From assembly GCF_023634645.1 (NCBI RefSeq), contig NZ_JAMKMR010000028.1, positions 1 through 46,547 on the forward strand: a DNA stretch of 46,547 bases, given 5' to 3'. The DNA comes from Vibrio sinus. GTDB taxonomy: Bacteria > Pseudomonadota > Gammaproteobacteria > Enterobacterales > Vibrionaceae. The translations under genes were made by a program, and so were the position numbers. The notes under the pieces are model-generated. The model made no database searches and was not told the DNA's origin. It worked only from the letters and a program-made list of their open reading frames with translations. Position 1 is the first letter of the stretch; every line of letters starts with the position of its first letter. Shown in pieces: positions 22,948 through 31,982 of the stretch.

Positions 22948-24533
22948 TGAGCAAAAAAATTCTTGCAGCCGATGGTAAAACGCCATTGAGAGACACCATT
23001 TCTCAGCAAAAAAACGCAGTGTATCGCGGAGCAGGCATTGGATTTGGTGGACAGTTGCGAGATTGGAATCCACAACTGAAGTCTGTGGATGCGGCTCTAT
23101 TGCCTGTTTTACCTAGAGCTCAAGCTAGAACGGATGATGTCATTCGAAATAATGGTATTGCAGCAAACGGTATTCAGTTACATCAGGACCACATTATTGG
23201 TTCTGATTATCGTTTAAGTTACAAACCTAATTGGCACCTTCTTGGTATTAAGCCTGATAAAGACTTTGTTAAAGAAGTGGAAGCTGTTTTTCGCGATATA
23301 GCGGAAAACCCTAACTGTTTTATTGATGCGGAGCGTAAGCGAACCTTTACCATGATGATGCGTGAGGCTGTGGCTACTCATGCTTACTCTGGTGATGTAA
23401 TGGCAAAGCCAGAAATGATAAAGGATTCGCACTCTCCGTTTTCAACTTGCATACGCATGGTGGCCCCGAAAAAAGTTACTAACCCATCTCGAAAAATGGA
23501 CACTGACCGCTTCAGAGCAGGCATGGAGATCAATCGTTATGGTCAAACCATAGCTGTTCATGTTGAACAAGGTGGTGACTTATTTGGTGTAGGTCGGACA
23601 TGGCGTCGTATACCCATGCGTATACGAGGTGGTCGAACTGGATTTATTCATGTATTTGAACCATTAGAAGCAGGCCAGACGCGAGGTGTTAATAAATTCT
23701 TAAGTAGCTTAGAGCAATTAAAAATGCTCGATACGCTACAAAACACTAAGTTACAAAAAGCCATTGTGAATGCCATGTATGCAGCCAGTATTGAATCTGA
23801 GCTGGGAACAGAAGAAGCAATGCAATTTCTTCTTGGCTCGAACCAAGGAAACCAAGATGGAAGCCCACTTGAGACATTGTTATCCGGTTATGGCGACTAC
23901 TACGATGGTGCAAGTGTAAAGCTAGGTGGGGTTAAGTTACCGCACCTGTTTCCGGGGGATAAAATCAATATTCACTCTGCTGGAAATGACGATAACGGAT
24001 TTTCAGATCTTGAACAGTCTATTATTCGCTACATTGCAGCGGGGCTTGGTTTGGATTATGCGCAGTTATCGCGTAACTACAGCCAAATGAGCTATTCCAC
24101 TATTCGAGCGGCCATGAATGATTCGTGGCGGTATTTCATGGGCCGTCGAAAAATCATTGCTAATCGCTTTGCCAGTTTGATTTTCGAGTTGTTATTTGAA
24201 GAAATGATGATTCGAAAGTACATCACTTTGCCATCCAAGGCTCGTTATTCTTTTTATCAGCGTCGTCACGCATGGACCCGCTGCGATTGGATTGGTGCAG
24301 GCCGTATGGCGATTGATGGACTGAAAGAAGTTAAAGAAGCGGTTCTACTCATTGAATCTGGTTTATCTACTTATGAAGAAGAAGCCGCGAAGCTTGGCAA
24401 AGATTACCAAGAGCTATTTGCTCAGCAAGTCAGAGAGTCGGAAGAACGAAAAGAAAAAGGACTTCCACCCCCAAGTTATATGAAGTTTGAAGACTTTGCT
24501 CCAGAGCAACCAGAAGGACAAGTTAATGGTTAG
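22947..24533 (+). CDS. Portal protein (lambda gpB-like)
   Basis: 528 residues. Core features of lambda-type portals are present: YRGAGIGFGGQLRDWNP, NNGIAANGIQLHQDHIIGSDYRL, MVAPKKVTNP and the clip/stem helices near YAQLSRNYSQMSYSTIRAAM. It forms the dodecameric DNA gate of the head. It overlaps the protease gene start by 8 bp. Confidence 0.95.
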   Translation: MSKKILAADGKTPLRDTISQQKNAVYRGAGIGFGGQLRDWNPQLKSVDAALLPVLPRAQARTDDVIRNNGIAANGIQLHQDHIIGSDYRLSYKPNWHLLGIKPDKDFVKEVEAVFRDIAENPNCFIDAERKRTFTMMMREAVATHAYSGDVMAKPEMIKDSHSPFSTCIRMVAPKKVTNPSRKMDTDRFRAGMEINRYGQTIAVHVEQGGDLFGVGRTWRRIPMRIRGGRTGFIHVFEPLEAGQTRGVNKFLSSLEQLKMLDTLQNTKLQKAIVNAMYAASIESELGTEEAMQFLLGSNQGNQDGSPLETLLSGYGDYYDGASVKLGGVKLPHLFPGDKINIHSAGNDDNGFSDLEQSIIRYIAAGLGLDYAQLSRNYSQMSYSTIRAAMNDSWRYFMGRRKIIANRFASLIFELLFEEMMIRKYITLPSKARYSFYQRRHAWTRCDWIGAGRMAIDGLKEVKEAVLLIESGLSTYEEEAAKLGKDYQELFAQQVRESEERKEKGLPPPSYMKFEDFAPEQPEGQVNG

Positions 24534-25854
24534 GAATTTAGCGCATATTGCCAATCAGGCATTTAACCGTCCAATTGCACTCGAACCCGGCTATGCCCGG
24601 GTTTTTTATTCTGTGTTAGCCAGTGAAATGGGCATTGGTCGATTAATAGATGGCTCGACAGGTGAAGTGTTAGACGCGAAAGCAATGGCACAAGAAGCAT
24701 CAATGTATCGGGCTAATAACGGCTCAAAAGAAGGTGAGGATCGTCAGCGTTACTATCAACTGATTAATGGTGTGGCTGTATTACCTGTTAGTGGCTCATT
24801 GGTTCATAAATACGGTTCTATCCGACCATACAGTGGCATGACAGGCTATGACGGCATTATTGCTCGGCTTAGCTACGCCATTCGTGATCCAGAAGTTCGT
24901 GGTGTATTGATGGATTTTGATACTCCTGGTGGTCAAGTTGCAGGTTGTTTTGATGCTGCTGACATGATCAGTCGTTTTGGTAGTGAGAAACCTGTTTGGT
25001 CACTTGGCTACGACATGCACTGCAGTGCAGGTGAAGCGCTTTCTTCTGCTTGCAGTCGACGCCTCATTACTCAAACAGGTGTCGCAGGCTCAGTGGGTGT
25101 CGTCATGATGCATGCCAACTTAGAAGAACTAATGAAAAACCGAGGGGCAGAAATCACGCTGATTCACTCAGGTGCGCATAAAGTCGATGGAAACCCCTAC
25201 GAAAAACTGCCTGATAATGTCAGAAGTAAGCTGCAGTCGGAAATAGATACAGCTCGGCAAAGTTTTGCTGAGAAAGTCGCAGTCAATATCGGTATGGACG
25301 TGAAAGCCGTATTAGATACTGAAGCGGCAACGTATACAGGCCAAGAGGCAGTCGATATTGGCTTCGCAGATGAAGTTGTCAATGGCTGTGATGCCGTTGG
25401 CTTAATGATTGAGCACCTTGATGCTCTGAGTTCAAAAATTGTCGATATGGGAGCAACCATGACAAAGGAAACAAATCAACCAGAAGCACAGGCTGCTCCA
25501 AAAGTCGCTCAAGCTTCAAACGAAAATACACAACCTCAGATTGATGGGACTGCGGTCGCAACGGCTGAACGTGAACGTGTATTGGGTATTTTGGGCTGTG
25601 ATCAAGCTCAAGGTCGCCAAAAGATGGCTCATAAACTTGCCAGCATGCCATCGATGAGTGTTGATGATGCTAAAGAATTGCTGGCTTCGGCTGCAACAGA
25701 AACTTCAAATGATTCAGCTCAGAATGCAATAGCTGCTATTAGTGCTGAACATGGTGAACCATTAGATGCTAGCGCATCTTTAAATAAAGATATCGATAGC
25801 GATGAAGAGCAGTGTGCTGCGTTGGTTTCTGCTTTCGGTAAACCTCGCGGTTAA
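24526..25854 (+). CDS. Prohead protease/scaffold, S49 family (gpC-like)
   Basis: 442 residues from ATG 24526. The S49/ClpP-fold domain includes LMDFDTPGGQVAGCFDAADMI, then SAGEALSSAC, and the nucleophile Ser in TGVAGSVGVVMMH, as in lambda gpC. The C-terminal ~130 residues are Ala/Gln/Glu-rich and likely act as scaffold. An in-frame internal start at 25459 with a good ribosome site would make the scaffold alone. A ParB-like site lies in that region (25545). Confidence 0.92.
   Translation: MVRNLAHIANQAFNRPIALEPGYARVFYSVLASEMGIGRLIDGSTGEVLDAKAMAQEASMYRANNGSKEGEDRQRYYQLINGVAVLPVSGSLVHKYGSIRPYSGMTGYDGIIARLSYAIRDPEVRGVLMDFDTPGGQVAGCFDAADMISRFGSEKPVWSLGYDMHCSAGEALSSACSRRLITQTGVAGSVGVVMMHANLEELMKNRGAEITLIHSGAHKVDGNPYEKLPDNVRSKLQSEIDTARQSFAEKVAVNIGMDVKAVLDTEAATYTGQEAVDIGFADEVVNGCDAVGLMIEHLDALSSKIVDMGATMTKETNQPEAQAAPKVAQASNENTQPQIDGTAVATAERERVLGILGCDQAQGRQKMAHKLASMPSMSVDDAKELLASAATETSNDSAQNAIAAISAEHGEPLDASASLNKDIDSDEEQCAALVSAFGKPRG
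25459..25854 (+). CDS. Internal in-frame scaffold protein (Nu3-like), candidate
   Basis: 131 residues from an internal ATG preceded by GGGAGCAACC, in frame with the protease gene. Lambda makes its Nu3 scaffold from the 3' part of gene C in the same way. The product is Ala/Gln/Glu-rich (MTKETNQPEAQAAPKVAQ...) and helical. Predicted from the ribosome site and the lambda precedent only. Confidence 0.5.
   Translation: MTKETNQPEAQAAPKVAQASNENTQPQIDGTAVATAERERVLGILGCDQAQGRQKMAHKLASMPSMSVDDAKELLASAATETSNDSAQNAIAAISAEHGEPLDASASLNKDIDSDEEQCAALVSAFGKPRG
25545..25560. promoter_or_regulatory. ParB-binding centromere-like site, in the scaffold region
   Basis: TGGGACTGCGGTCGCA is identical to 19436 and 30449, again read as G-T-A-V-A in the coding frame. 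Confidence 0.7.
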
Positions 25855-25863
25855 GGAGCCCAA

Positions 25864-26199
25864 ATGACCACCACAACCACTTATAGCCCGGATAACTCAG
25901 TTATCAAACAAGGCGAAACTGTTCGCAAGACAATCAAGGCAGGTGAAAGCTTTCCTGTATTAACTCCACTTATGGCTGATACCACTGAACCTGACACTTT
26001 AGTTAAGTGGGATGGTGTGGCAGGCAAGGAAATTGCTCTGAGTGCTTGCGTAGCTGATGCACCAGCCTCAAACGAAATTAAGGCAGTAATCGTTTCAGGT
26101 ACTTATCGTATCAGTTATATCAACTGGCCCAATGGCCTTACCGATGCTCAGAAACGAGCAGCGTTTCTAGGAACGGCACTCAATGTAGACGACGAGTAA
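25864..26199 (+). CDS. Head decoration protein (gpD-like)
   Basis: 111 residues with the gpD pattern TTTYSPDNSVIKQGETVRKTIKAGESFPVLTPLMAD and GKEIALSACVADAP. In lambda, trimers of this protein stabilise the expanded capsid. It follows the protease by 9 bp, and the terminator hairpin at 26189 overlaps its stop codon. Confidence 0.9.
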   Translation: MTTTTTYSPDNSVIKQGETVRKTIKAGESFPVLTPLMADTTEPDTLVKWDGVAGKEIALSACVADAPASNEIKAVIVSGTYRISYINWPNGLTDAQKRAAFLGTALNVDDE

Positions 26200-26214
26200 T
26201 TTCGTCGTTTTTTT
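26189..26214 (+). terminator. Intrinsic terminator overlapping the gpD stop
   Basis: ACGACGA-GTAATT-TCGTCGT is a 7-bp stem followed by a run of T residues. It would reduce transcription into the capsid gene unless antitermination operates. Confidence 0.75.
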
Positions 26215-26237
26215 AGAATTAAATAAAGAGATTGCTC

Positions 26238-27272
26238 ATGGATCTATTTACTACTCGTGTTCTTCTAATGGCAATATTAGAAGCAGGAATCCGTAAAGAT
26301 AATTTTTTCTTACGCATGTTTTATCCAGATGTATTTACATTTAATACAGAGAAGGTGGATTTGGACATGATCCCTAACAAGCCAAAGATTGCTCCATTTT
26401 GTTCACCACTTATTGGTGGTGTGGTGGATAAAAATCAAGGCTATTCCACAAGTTCCTTCCAGCCAGCGTACGTTAAGTCTAAGCATGCAGTAACAGGTAG
26501 CAATACAGTTAAACGTCTACCCGGTGAAAAATATACTGGAAACAAATCTCCAGCAGACCGACAGAAAGCTTTGGTTATGCAGAATTTGGATTTAGAAGAG
26601 CAAGCAATTGCAATGCGTGAAGAATGGATGGCTGCTCAGATGATTCTCACTGGTTCGTATATGGTTGAAGGTGAAAATATTCCAACACCATATGAAGTTA
26701 GTGCAGGCCGTAGATCGGAGAACAACATTTCATTAATTAGCACGGAGCGTTGGAGTCAGCTTGACCATGATAGTCACGATATCTGGGGAGATATTGAAGA
26801 GTATTCAGATCTTTCAGACGGTGAGACGAACATTGTTATTTTTGACCCTAAAGCTTGGACGTTGCTGCGTAAGTTTAAAAATTTCACAGAGGCTTTAGAG
26901 ACGCGTCGAGGTTCTAAATCTGAAGTTGAAAGCACTCTGAAGGATTTAGGCAAGGCCGTGAGCTATAAAGGCAATATCGGTGATGTCGATATTTGGGTGG
27001 TTAATGAAGAGTACACCGATAGAGATGGTACAACTAAAAAACAACTACCAGATAATACGATGATACTTGGTCATACAGCTGCTCGTGGTGTGCGATTATA
27101 TGGAGCCATTCAAGATCTTAATGCTCAAAATGAAGGTGTTGATGAAGCTGATCGTTATGTGCGTGATTGGATAGAAGGTAATGATCCTGCAACTCGTTAC
27201 ACTAAAACAGAATCAGCCCCAGCACCATACATGATTGATGTGAATAGCTTCGTCGTTGTCACTGTCGATTAA
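26238..27272 (+). CDS. Major capsid protein (lambda gpE-like)
   Basis: 344 residues from ATG 26238. The order decoration protein then capsid, the start MDLFTTRVLLMAILEAG, the later YSTSSFQPAYVKSKHAVTGS and the C-terminal GVRLYGAIQDLNAQNEGVDE all match the lambda E capsid family (HK97 fold). It forms the icosahedral shell. Confidence 0.93.
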   Translation: MDLFTTRVLLMAILEAGIRKDNFFLRMFYPDVFTFNTEKVDLDMIPNKPKIAPFCSPLIGGVVDKNQGYSTSSFQPAYVKSKHAVTGSNTVKRLPGEKYTGNKSPADRQKALVMQNLDLEEQAIAMREEWMAAQMILTGSYMVEGENIPTPYEVSAGRRSENNISLISTERWSQLDHDSHDIWGDIEEYSDLSDGETNIVIFDPKAWTLLRKFKNFTEALETRRGSKSEVESTLKDLGKAVSYKGNIGDVDIWVVNEEYTDRDGTTKKQLPDNTMILGHTAARGVRLYGAIQDLNAQNEGVDEADRYVRDWIEGNDPATRYTKTESAPAPYMIDVNSFVVVTVD

Positions 27273-27280
27273 TCTCCATT

Positions 27281-27306
27281 AGGGGAGCTTAGCTTCCCTT
27301 TTTTCT
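27281..27306 (+). terminator. Terminator after the capsid gene
   Basis: AGGGGAGC-TTA-GCTTCCCT pairs along 8 bp (one G-U) and is followed by TTTTTTC. Confidence 0.75.
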
Positions 27307-27330
27307 TTTGTTTTCTTGCAGGAATAACCC

Positions 27331-27732
27331 ATGTCAAAGGCAAAAAAACCATACCAAGAGCAAATAGATAGTCTCTGTGAAGAGCTTGGTATTACTGAAC
27401 CTCAATACGATGACAAAAACTCTATCGCTGATCTCGAAAAAATTATTGATGAGCTAGAAGCTAAGCTTCCAGAGAATAGTGATTCTGAAGAAGTTGAAAT
27501 TACTCTAACGGATGATGTACCAGAGAGCGAAGGTATAGAAGACTCTGTAGATGTCGAAGTAAATAGCGACAAAAGCGGAAACATTGAAGTTAAAGCAGTT
27601 TCAACATTTCGCTGTCGAGTCGACGATGAGCGTGTCACGGTAGTGAAAGATAACAAACACTATTTACCCGAAGATGTTGCAATGGAAGCTGTAGAAGCAG
27701 GTGTTGCGGTTCTTATCGGTAAGCAAAAGTAA
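27331..27732 (+). CDS. Head assembly protein, gpFI position
   Basis: 133 residues and very acidic. The N-terminus (YQEQIDSLCEELGITEPQYDDKNSIADLEKIIDELE) resembles a small SAP/helical linker. The C-terminal FRCRVDDERVTVVKDNKHYLPEDVAMEAVEAGVAV is a compact domain. It occupies the position of lambda gpFI, which aids packaging, directly after the capsid gene. The role is inferred from position. Confidence 0.65.
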   Translation: MSKAKKPYQEQIDSLCEELGITEPQYDDKNSIADLEKIIDELEAKLPENSDSEEVEITLTDDVPESEGIEDSVDVEVNSDKSGNIEVKAVSTFRCRVDDERVTVVKDNKHYLPEDVAMEAVEAGVAVLIGKQK

Positions 27733-27751
27733 TGACCAGCCAATAGTATTA

Positions 27752-27782
27752 AAAAAGCGGAGTAGATAACTCCGCTTTTTAT
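27752..27782 (+). terminator. Intrinsic terminator in the head operon
   Basis: AAAAAGCGGAGT-AGATA-ACTCCGCTTTTT has a 12-bp perfect stem with A- and T-runs, so it can act in both directions. Confidence 0.85.
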
Positions 27783-27792
27783 AAGGAATAGC

Positions 27793-28170
27793 ATGAATTT
27801 AGACTCACTATTCGACCAAGCAATGATAACTGCTGACCAAGCAATTGAGGATGCTATGGCATCTAAATTTAGCCTATTGCTTACAAATGGCGAAAGTTTA
27901 GATATCAAAGCGATCTTCGATGAAAAGCTGGAAGTAAAAACCAGTAGTAGCATGAAACATGGGACTCCATTGATGTGCGAAGAGGGAGCTCTTACATCGT
28001 TAAATACTCGTCTTGATAGAAGCCTCGTCAAAGGTGCGATCGTTGAAGTGCCTGTAGGAACCAGAACAGTTGTTGATGTCTTTTATCCAGATATGACGAC
28101 TACCATTTTGCAGCTATCACCGACGACACAAAAAGGTGTAACTAATGGCAGATTTATTCGAACTGAATAG
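27793..28170 (+). CDS. Head-tail connector protein (gpFII-like position)
   Basis: 125 residues. The C-terminal part (VEVPVGTRTVVDVFYPDMTTTILQLSP) is beta-rich, as in connector proteins that complete the head for tail attachment. It overlaps the next gene by 26 bp. Assignment depends mainly on its place between head and tail genes. Confidence 0.6.
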   Translation: MNLDSLFDQAMITADQAIEDAMASKFSLLLTNGESLDIKAIFDEKLEVKTSSSMKHGTPLMCEEGALTSLNTRLDRSLVKGAIVEVPVGTRTVVDVFYPDMTTTILQLSPTTQKGVTNGRFIRTE

Positions 28171-28828
28171 AGAAGGTCTTGCCCGAACAGAGCAAAGAGT
28201 CGTCAGTGCGGCAAGACCATTTCATATTGACTTGGGTAGTATTGCTTATCAAGCGAAGAAGAAGCTGCAGGTGTTAGACGATGCTGTTGATGTTGCTTTG
28301 GCTAGAGCGATTAAGAAAACCACTCGCTGGCTGGCTTATCATTCAGCAAAAGAGCTAAAAACTGCACTCAGATTGAAAAACACGAAACGCCTTAAAGACC
28401 GAATTAAAATTTTCACCAATCGCAATGCAGGCCAAACCTCTATTTGGTTTGGATTAGCTCCGATTGAAATTGAAGCAGCAGGTAGCCCAAGGCAAAACTC
28501 ACTAGGTACTCGAGTCGCAGGTCGTCAATATGATGGGGCATTTTATACAAGTATTTATGGAAATACGCCGTTTGTTTATATTCGCGCTGCTCGCAATGCC
28601 CAAGAAGGTCATACGACTTATCGTCGCAATAGCAAAGGGAACAACCCAAACTCAATTCGTGATGAAGAATTAAAAGGCCGGTTCCCCGTTCAGCGTTTGG
28701 GGTTGGATATTGAAGAGCCAGCCACTTACATACTTGAAAGCTTTGAGCGTCGGACTAATAGTCGCTTTCAAACCCTATTTGACCAGGAGCTTAACTTTGA
28801 ACTCTCAAAACGTGGTGTATCAACCTAG
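28145..28828 (+). CDS. Minor tail/tail-completion protein (gpZ-like)
   Basis: 227 residues. The helical region VDVALARAIKKTTRWLAYHSAKELKTALRLKNTKRLKDRI and SLGTRVAGRQYDGAFYTSIYG resemble lambda gpZ-family minor tail proteins that finish the tail tip facing the head. It overlaps the next gene by 32 bp. Confidence 0.75.
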   Translation: MADLFELNREGLARTEQRVVSAARPFHIDLGSIAYQAKKKLQVLDDAVDVALARAIKKTTRWLAYHSAKELKTALRLKNTKRLKDRIKIFTNRNAGQTSIWFGLAPIEIEAAGSPRQNSLGTRVAGRQYDGAFYTSIYGNTPFVYIRAARNAQEGHTTYRRNSKGNNPNSIRDEELKGRFPVQRLGLDIEEPATYILESFERRTNSRFQTLFDQELNFELSKRGVST

Positions 28829-29384
28829 TGATTATCTAGAAGCGATTAAGACAACACTGGGCAATTTGATTATTTGGAAGGATGATCAAGAGCAAGAGCA
28901 CTCATTTCAAGTTGAAGACTATGCTGAGTTTGGACGTATAAATATCAATAGACGTACCTTGTTCATTGAGCTATCTAAAGCTAAAGGGACCAATACTTAC
29001 CCTGATGGTCGAGTGTATGAAGATATGGATGTGGCCATTCATGCCGTATTCCCTAACTCCGTTGATTATGCCGCGAAGCAAGCAAACAACTGCTCTTTTG
29101 ATATTCGAGACCTTGTTGTTCTTGATGTTGGCCCTAAAGTTGACCGCTCGCCTCGATGGAGCTGGGGGTTGGATAGCGATAGCACTGAAAAGCCGCAAAA
29201 CGTTGATCGTATGCCGTCTATTTATGCGACAGGCAATAAAGGCTATGAAGGTTGGTGTGTCACATTTGTTCAGCGAGTCATTTACGGTGAACCTGACGCA
29301 GAAGAAGAATCACGAGAGTCTATTTACATAGCGACTAACGACTCTGTCGATAACCCAGACGATTATGAAGAGCTGAACACATGA
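28797..29384 (+). CDS. Tail/neck protein, unknown
   Basis: 195 residues from TTG 28797, chosen because CAGGAGC lies 8 bases upstream; the longer frame from 28710 runs inside the preceding gene. It is a soluble alpha/beta protein (LEAIKTTLGNLIIWKDDQEQEHSFQVEDYAEFGRIN). It precedes the baseplate spike gene and overlaps it by 4 bp. It may be a tail-terminator-like or connector protein of this phage group. Confidence 0.65.
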   Translation: MNSQNVVYQPSDYLEAIKTTLGNLIIWKDDQEQEHSFQVEDYAEFGRININRRTLFIELSKAKGTNTYPDGRVYEDMDVAIHAVFPNSVDYAAKQANNCSFDIRDLVVLDVGPKVDRSPRWSWGLDSDSTEKPQNVDRMPSIYATGNKGYEGWCVTFVQRVIYGEPDAEEESRESIYIATNDSVDNPDDYEELNT

Positions 29385-29962
29385 TGAGCCAAGAACATAT
29401 TGAGCAGCTCATTATGAATAAAACGCAGCCTTTATCTGATCAACTTGTCGAAATGGCTGATGAGCTTGAAGAGCTTAATCGTCGAATTAATCAAATGATA
29501 CGGTTTGGTAAAGTCAGCGAAATTCACTCAAGCAATAAGTTGATTAAAGTTCAACATGGTGAGAAGCGCGTTACTCCATTTATAAAATGGTTCACGTTGG
29601 CCAGCGGAGAGATGAATACCTATCGTTGCCCTTCAAAGGGTGAGCTAGCATTGCTGCTTGATATTTCCTCTGGTGCATCTGGCCAGTATCTTGCTCTGTG
29701 TGGATGGGAAAGTGATGCTTTCCCTTTTTCTATCAGTAACCCGAAACAAGTTGTCACAGAGTTTGGTGCATTAAAAATGCTTTGGGATAGCGAGGAAGGG
29801 GAATTGATCTTAAGCGCTCCCAAGAAAATAAAACTAGATACTGAACTTGTCGAAGGGACAGGTGATATCTCAGACGCGATACGAACTATGAGTGAAGATC
29901 GCGAGTTATACAACGCGCACACAAACCATGTGAACAATACACCGCCAAACATGCCGAAGTAA
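29381..29962 (+). CDS. Baseplate assembly protein V (spike)
   Basis: 193 residues. An N-terminal helix (LSDQLVEMADELEELNRRINQM) is followed by an OB-like beta domain (GKVSEIHSSNKLIKVQHGEKRVTPFIKWFTLASGEM) and WDSEEGELILSAPKKIKL, matching P2 gpV, the membrane-piercing spike of contractile tails. Confidence 0.85.
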   Translation: MMSQEHIEQLIMNKTQPLSDQLVEMADELEELNRRINQMIRFGKVSEIHSSNKLIKVQHGEKRVTPFIKWFTLASGEMNTYRCPSKGELALLLDISSGASGQYLALCGWESDAFPFSISNPKQVVTEFGALKMLWDSEEGELILSAPKKIKLDTELVEGTGDISDAIRTMSEDRELYNAHTNHVNNTPPNMPK

Positions 29963-29966
29963 GCTT

Positions 29967-30629
29967 ATGAGTATTGATATTTATAAAGCCATTATGCAAG
30001 GTGGAGGGTTAAACCTGTCTAGCCCATCTATCACCTTAGGTAGTGATGCGATTCGAGACATTACTTCGTTACAAACTTCTCTTGATGATCCACTTTTAGA
30101 GCCACTGGTGGATAGCAGTGTTCTAAGTGCAACGAAATCTACCATCAATACAGCAAATATTTCAGCGAATAGCTCGTTAGACCATATGACGACTACAGTG
30201 AATGATTCTCTAATATTGACGTCTAGAAGTAATGCGATAAACAAACTTGATGCGAGAGTGGACGGTCTACCAAAGGGCTGTGATAACACATCAAATTTGT
30301 TTGGCAGTATACAAGGTGAAGCAGATGAAGCCTTTACTCAAGCTCAGTCAAAAGCCAATGAGCTCAATAAGGGCATCGCTGATTTTCTTGAAGATAAAAT
30401 TAGCTCTACTGAGCTAGAAAGTATGATGACAAGTGCTTCATCTAGCATTGGGACTGCGGTCGCAAGCATTTCCTCCCTAACAAATGGTGAACAATCTTTA
30501 GGTATGACGTTGTTGGATAAGTTAGCTGCTTATTCTCAATCTCAGACAATAGAAACATTGTGGAAAGACCCATGTACACAAGGGGTTTTGCAAACGGTTT
30601 TACCGAAAAATATTAAGGATCTCTTGTGA
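29967..30629 (+). CDS. Baseplate-region protein, unknown
   Basis: 220 residues, Ser/Thr- and Asp-rich and probably helical (SLDDPLLEPLVDSSVLSATKST ... FTQAQSKANELNKGIADFLED). It lies between the V and W baseplate genes and carries a ParB-like site at 30449. Conserved position suggests a structural role specific to this phage group; no known domain. Confidence 0.65.
   Translation: MSIDIYKAIMQGGGLNLSSPSITLGSDAIRDITSLQTSLDDPLLEPLVDSSVLSATKSTINTANISANSSLDHMTTTVNDSLILTSRSNAINKLDARVDGLPKGCDNTSNLFGSIQGEADEAFTQAQSKANELNKGIADFLEDKISSTELESMMTSASSSIGTAVASISSLTNGEQSLGMTLLDKLAAYSQSQTIETLWKDPCTQGVLQTVLPKNIKDLL
30449..30464. promoter_or_regulatory. ParB-binding centromere-like site, in the baseplate region
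   Basis: TGGGACTGCGGTCGCA, identical to 19436 and 25545, encodes G-T-A-V-A. Confidence 0.7.
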
Positions 30630-30964
30630 TAGGAATGGGGCCAACAGGGAAGACCATTAGTGGGTTTGAACAGTTCAAAATGCGCTTTGCTCGGATGATA
30701 ACGACACCATTGGCAACGCGTTTTAGACATCGATTATGTGGTAGTAAAGTTCGTCAATACGCAGATAAGAACGCTGGCGATACGATGTTAGTGACCATTC
30801 AAGCTGAAGTTATTCGCTCAGTCAGCGACAAAAACAATCAAATGAATGATGAATTTTCTATTGAGCAATGTTTAGCCAGTAGAACAAGTACAGGCGTATT
30901 GCTGACTATCAGCGGAACGTATCACGGCACAGTAGTGAAGTTTGAGGTACCAATGAATGTTTGA
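30626..30964 (+). CDS. Baseplate wedge protein W (gp25-like)
   Basis: 112 residues from GTG 30626 (ATG 30635 is possible). The gp25/W pattern is IRFARMITTPLATRFRHRLCGS-like here: FKMRFARMITTPLATRFRHRLCG. It occupies the slot between V and J, as in P2. It overlaps both neighbours, so the baseplate genes are translationally coupled. Confidence 0.8.
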   Translation: MIGMGPTGKTISGFEQFKMRFARMITTPLATRFRHRLCGSKVRQYADKNAGDTMLVTIQAEVIRSVSDKNNQMNDEFSIEQCLASRTSTGVLLTISGTYHGTVVKFEVPMNV

Positions 30965-31982
30965 TATTCAAAGCGATCAGCTAGAGCAGCCTGAAGCGTT
31001 TGTAATGCCTTCTTACGATGTACAGTTAGCAGAATTTAAAAGTCGAATTATTACCCACCTTCAAGAACTCGCACCTGAACTGGTGGAAGCGGTAGAAGAG
31101 ACACTACAAAACCCTTATGAGCTTGGCACTATCATAGTCGAAGGCGCAGTTAAAACTCTTCGTGATTACATTCGTAGTGAAGACTATAAAGCGACACAGA
31201 TGCTAGCTTATTGGGCTAAAGATTCTAACTTGGATGCAAAGTTATCAGAGCTTGGTCTGAAGCGACAAATTATTGAAGCAGGTGACCCTAATGCGTACCC
31301 ACCTGTAGAGCCAAAAATGGAATCAGATGAAGATGCTCTTCAGAGATATATGCTTGCACCATTTGGATTGTCTACAGCCGGGACTAATTTAGGTTATCGC
31401 TTTCATGCCATGACACTTAATGAACGACCCATTATTACCGTTGAAAAGCCAGCGCCTAATGTCGTGATTTTGAAGCACGAGTTTCCTAATGAAGCCAGTA
31501 CATCGAAAGTTAAAGATGCACGAGTGAAAGCAAGAGTAAACGGTCAAGGTAATAGAGATGGCAAAATCGACATGTGGGTGTTGAGCCGTGAAACTCCGTC
31601 AGGAATGGCCACTCAAGAGTTGCTCGATGAAGTATATGCTTACATAGGTGGCCGAGACGATATCATTCAAGAGACCGATGAGCTATTTGTTAACTCAGCA
31701 AGTATTGTTGAGTATCAACATATAGTAACGCTGTACGCGACCAATTCCCCAGTTGGAACAGTAGATAAAAACAGCGTTATTACAAAACTACAAGAATACG
31801 CCGACTCAGCTCATCAGCTTAAAGGAAAAATTGAAGAGTCAATGGTGAAATTCATTGGTCACAGTTTTTATGGTGTCACCAAGGTGGTGAGTAATATATC
31901 CACCGATGGAATTGTTTGTGATGTTCATGAGGCACCTTATTGCACAAGCATAACGGTGGACATCATTTATGACTCAGCATAA
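30957..31982 (+). CDS. Baseplate assembly protein J
   Basis: 341 residues. The P2 gpJ pattern is visible: LRDYIRSEDYKATQMLAYWAKDSNLDAKLSELGLKRQII, GNRDGKIDMWVLSRETPSGMA, and ELLDEVYAYIGGRDDI. It builds the baseplate wedge. Its end overlaps the gene for protein I. Confidence 0.92.
   Translation: MFDIQSDQLEQPEAFVMPSYDVQLAEFKSRIITHLQELAPELVEAVEETLQNPYELGTIIVEGAVKTLRDYIRSEDYKATQMLAYWAKDSNLDAKLSELGLKRQIIEAGDPNAYPPVEPKMESDEDALQRYMLAPFGLSTAGTNLGYRFHAMTLNERPIITVEKPAPNVVILKHEFPNEASTSKVKDARVKARVNGQGNRDGKIDMWVLSRETPSGMATQELLDEVYAYIGGRDDIIQETDELFVNSASIVEYQHIVTLYATNSPVGTVDKNSVITKLQEYADSAHQLKGKIEESMVKFIGHSFYGVTKVVSNISTDGIVCDVHEAPYCTSITVDIIYDSA

Noticed and set aside
28710..28796. Upstream part of the frame before TTG 28797
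   Set aside because: Runs within the preceding tail gene, without a ribosome site; the AGGAGC-supported TTG start explains the gene better.
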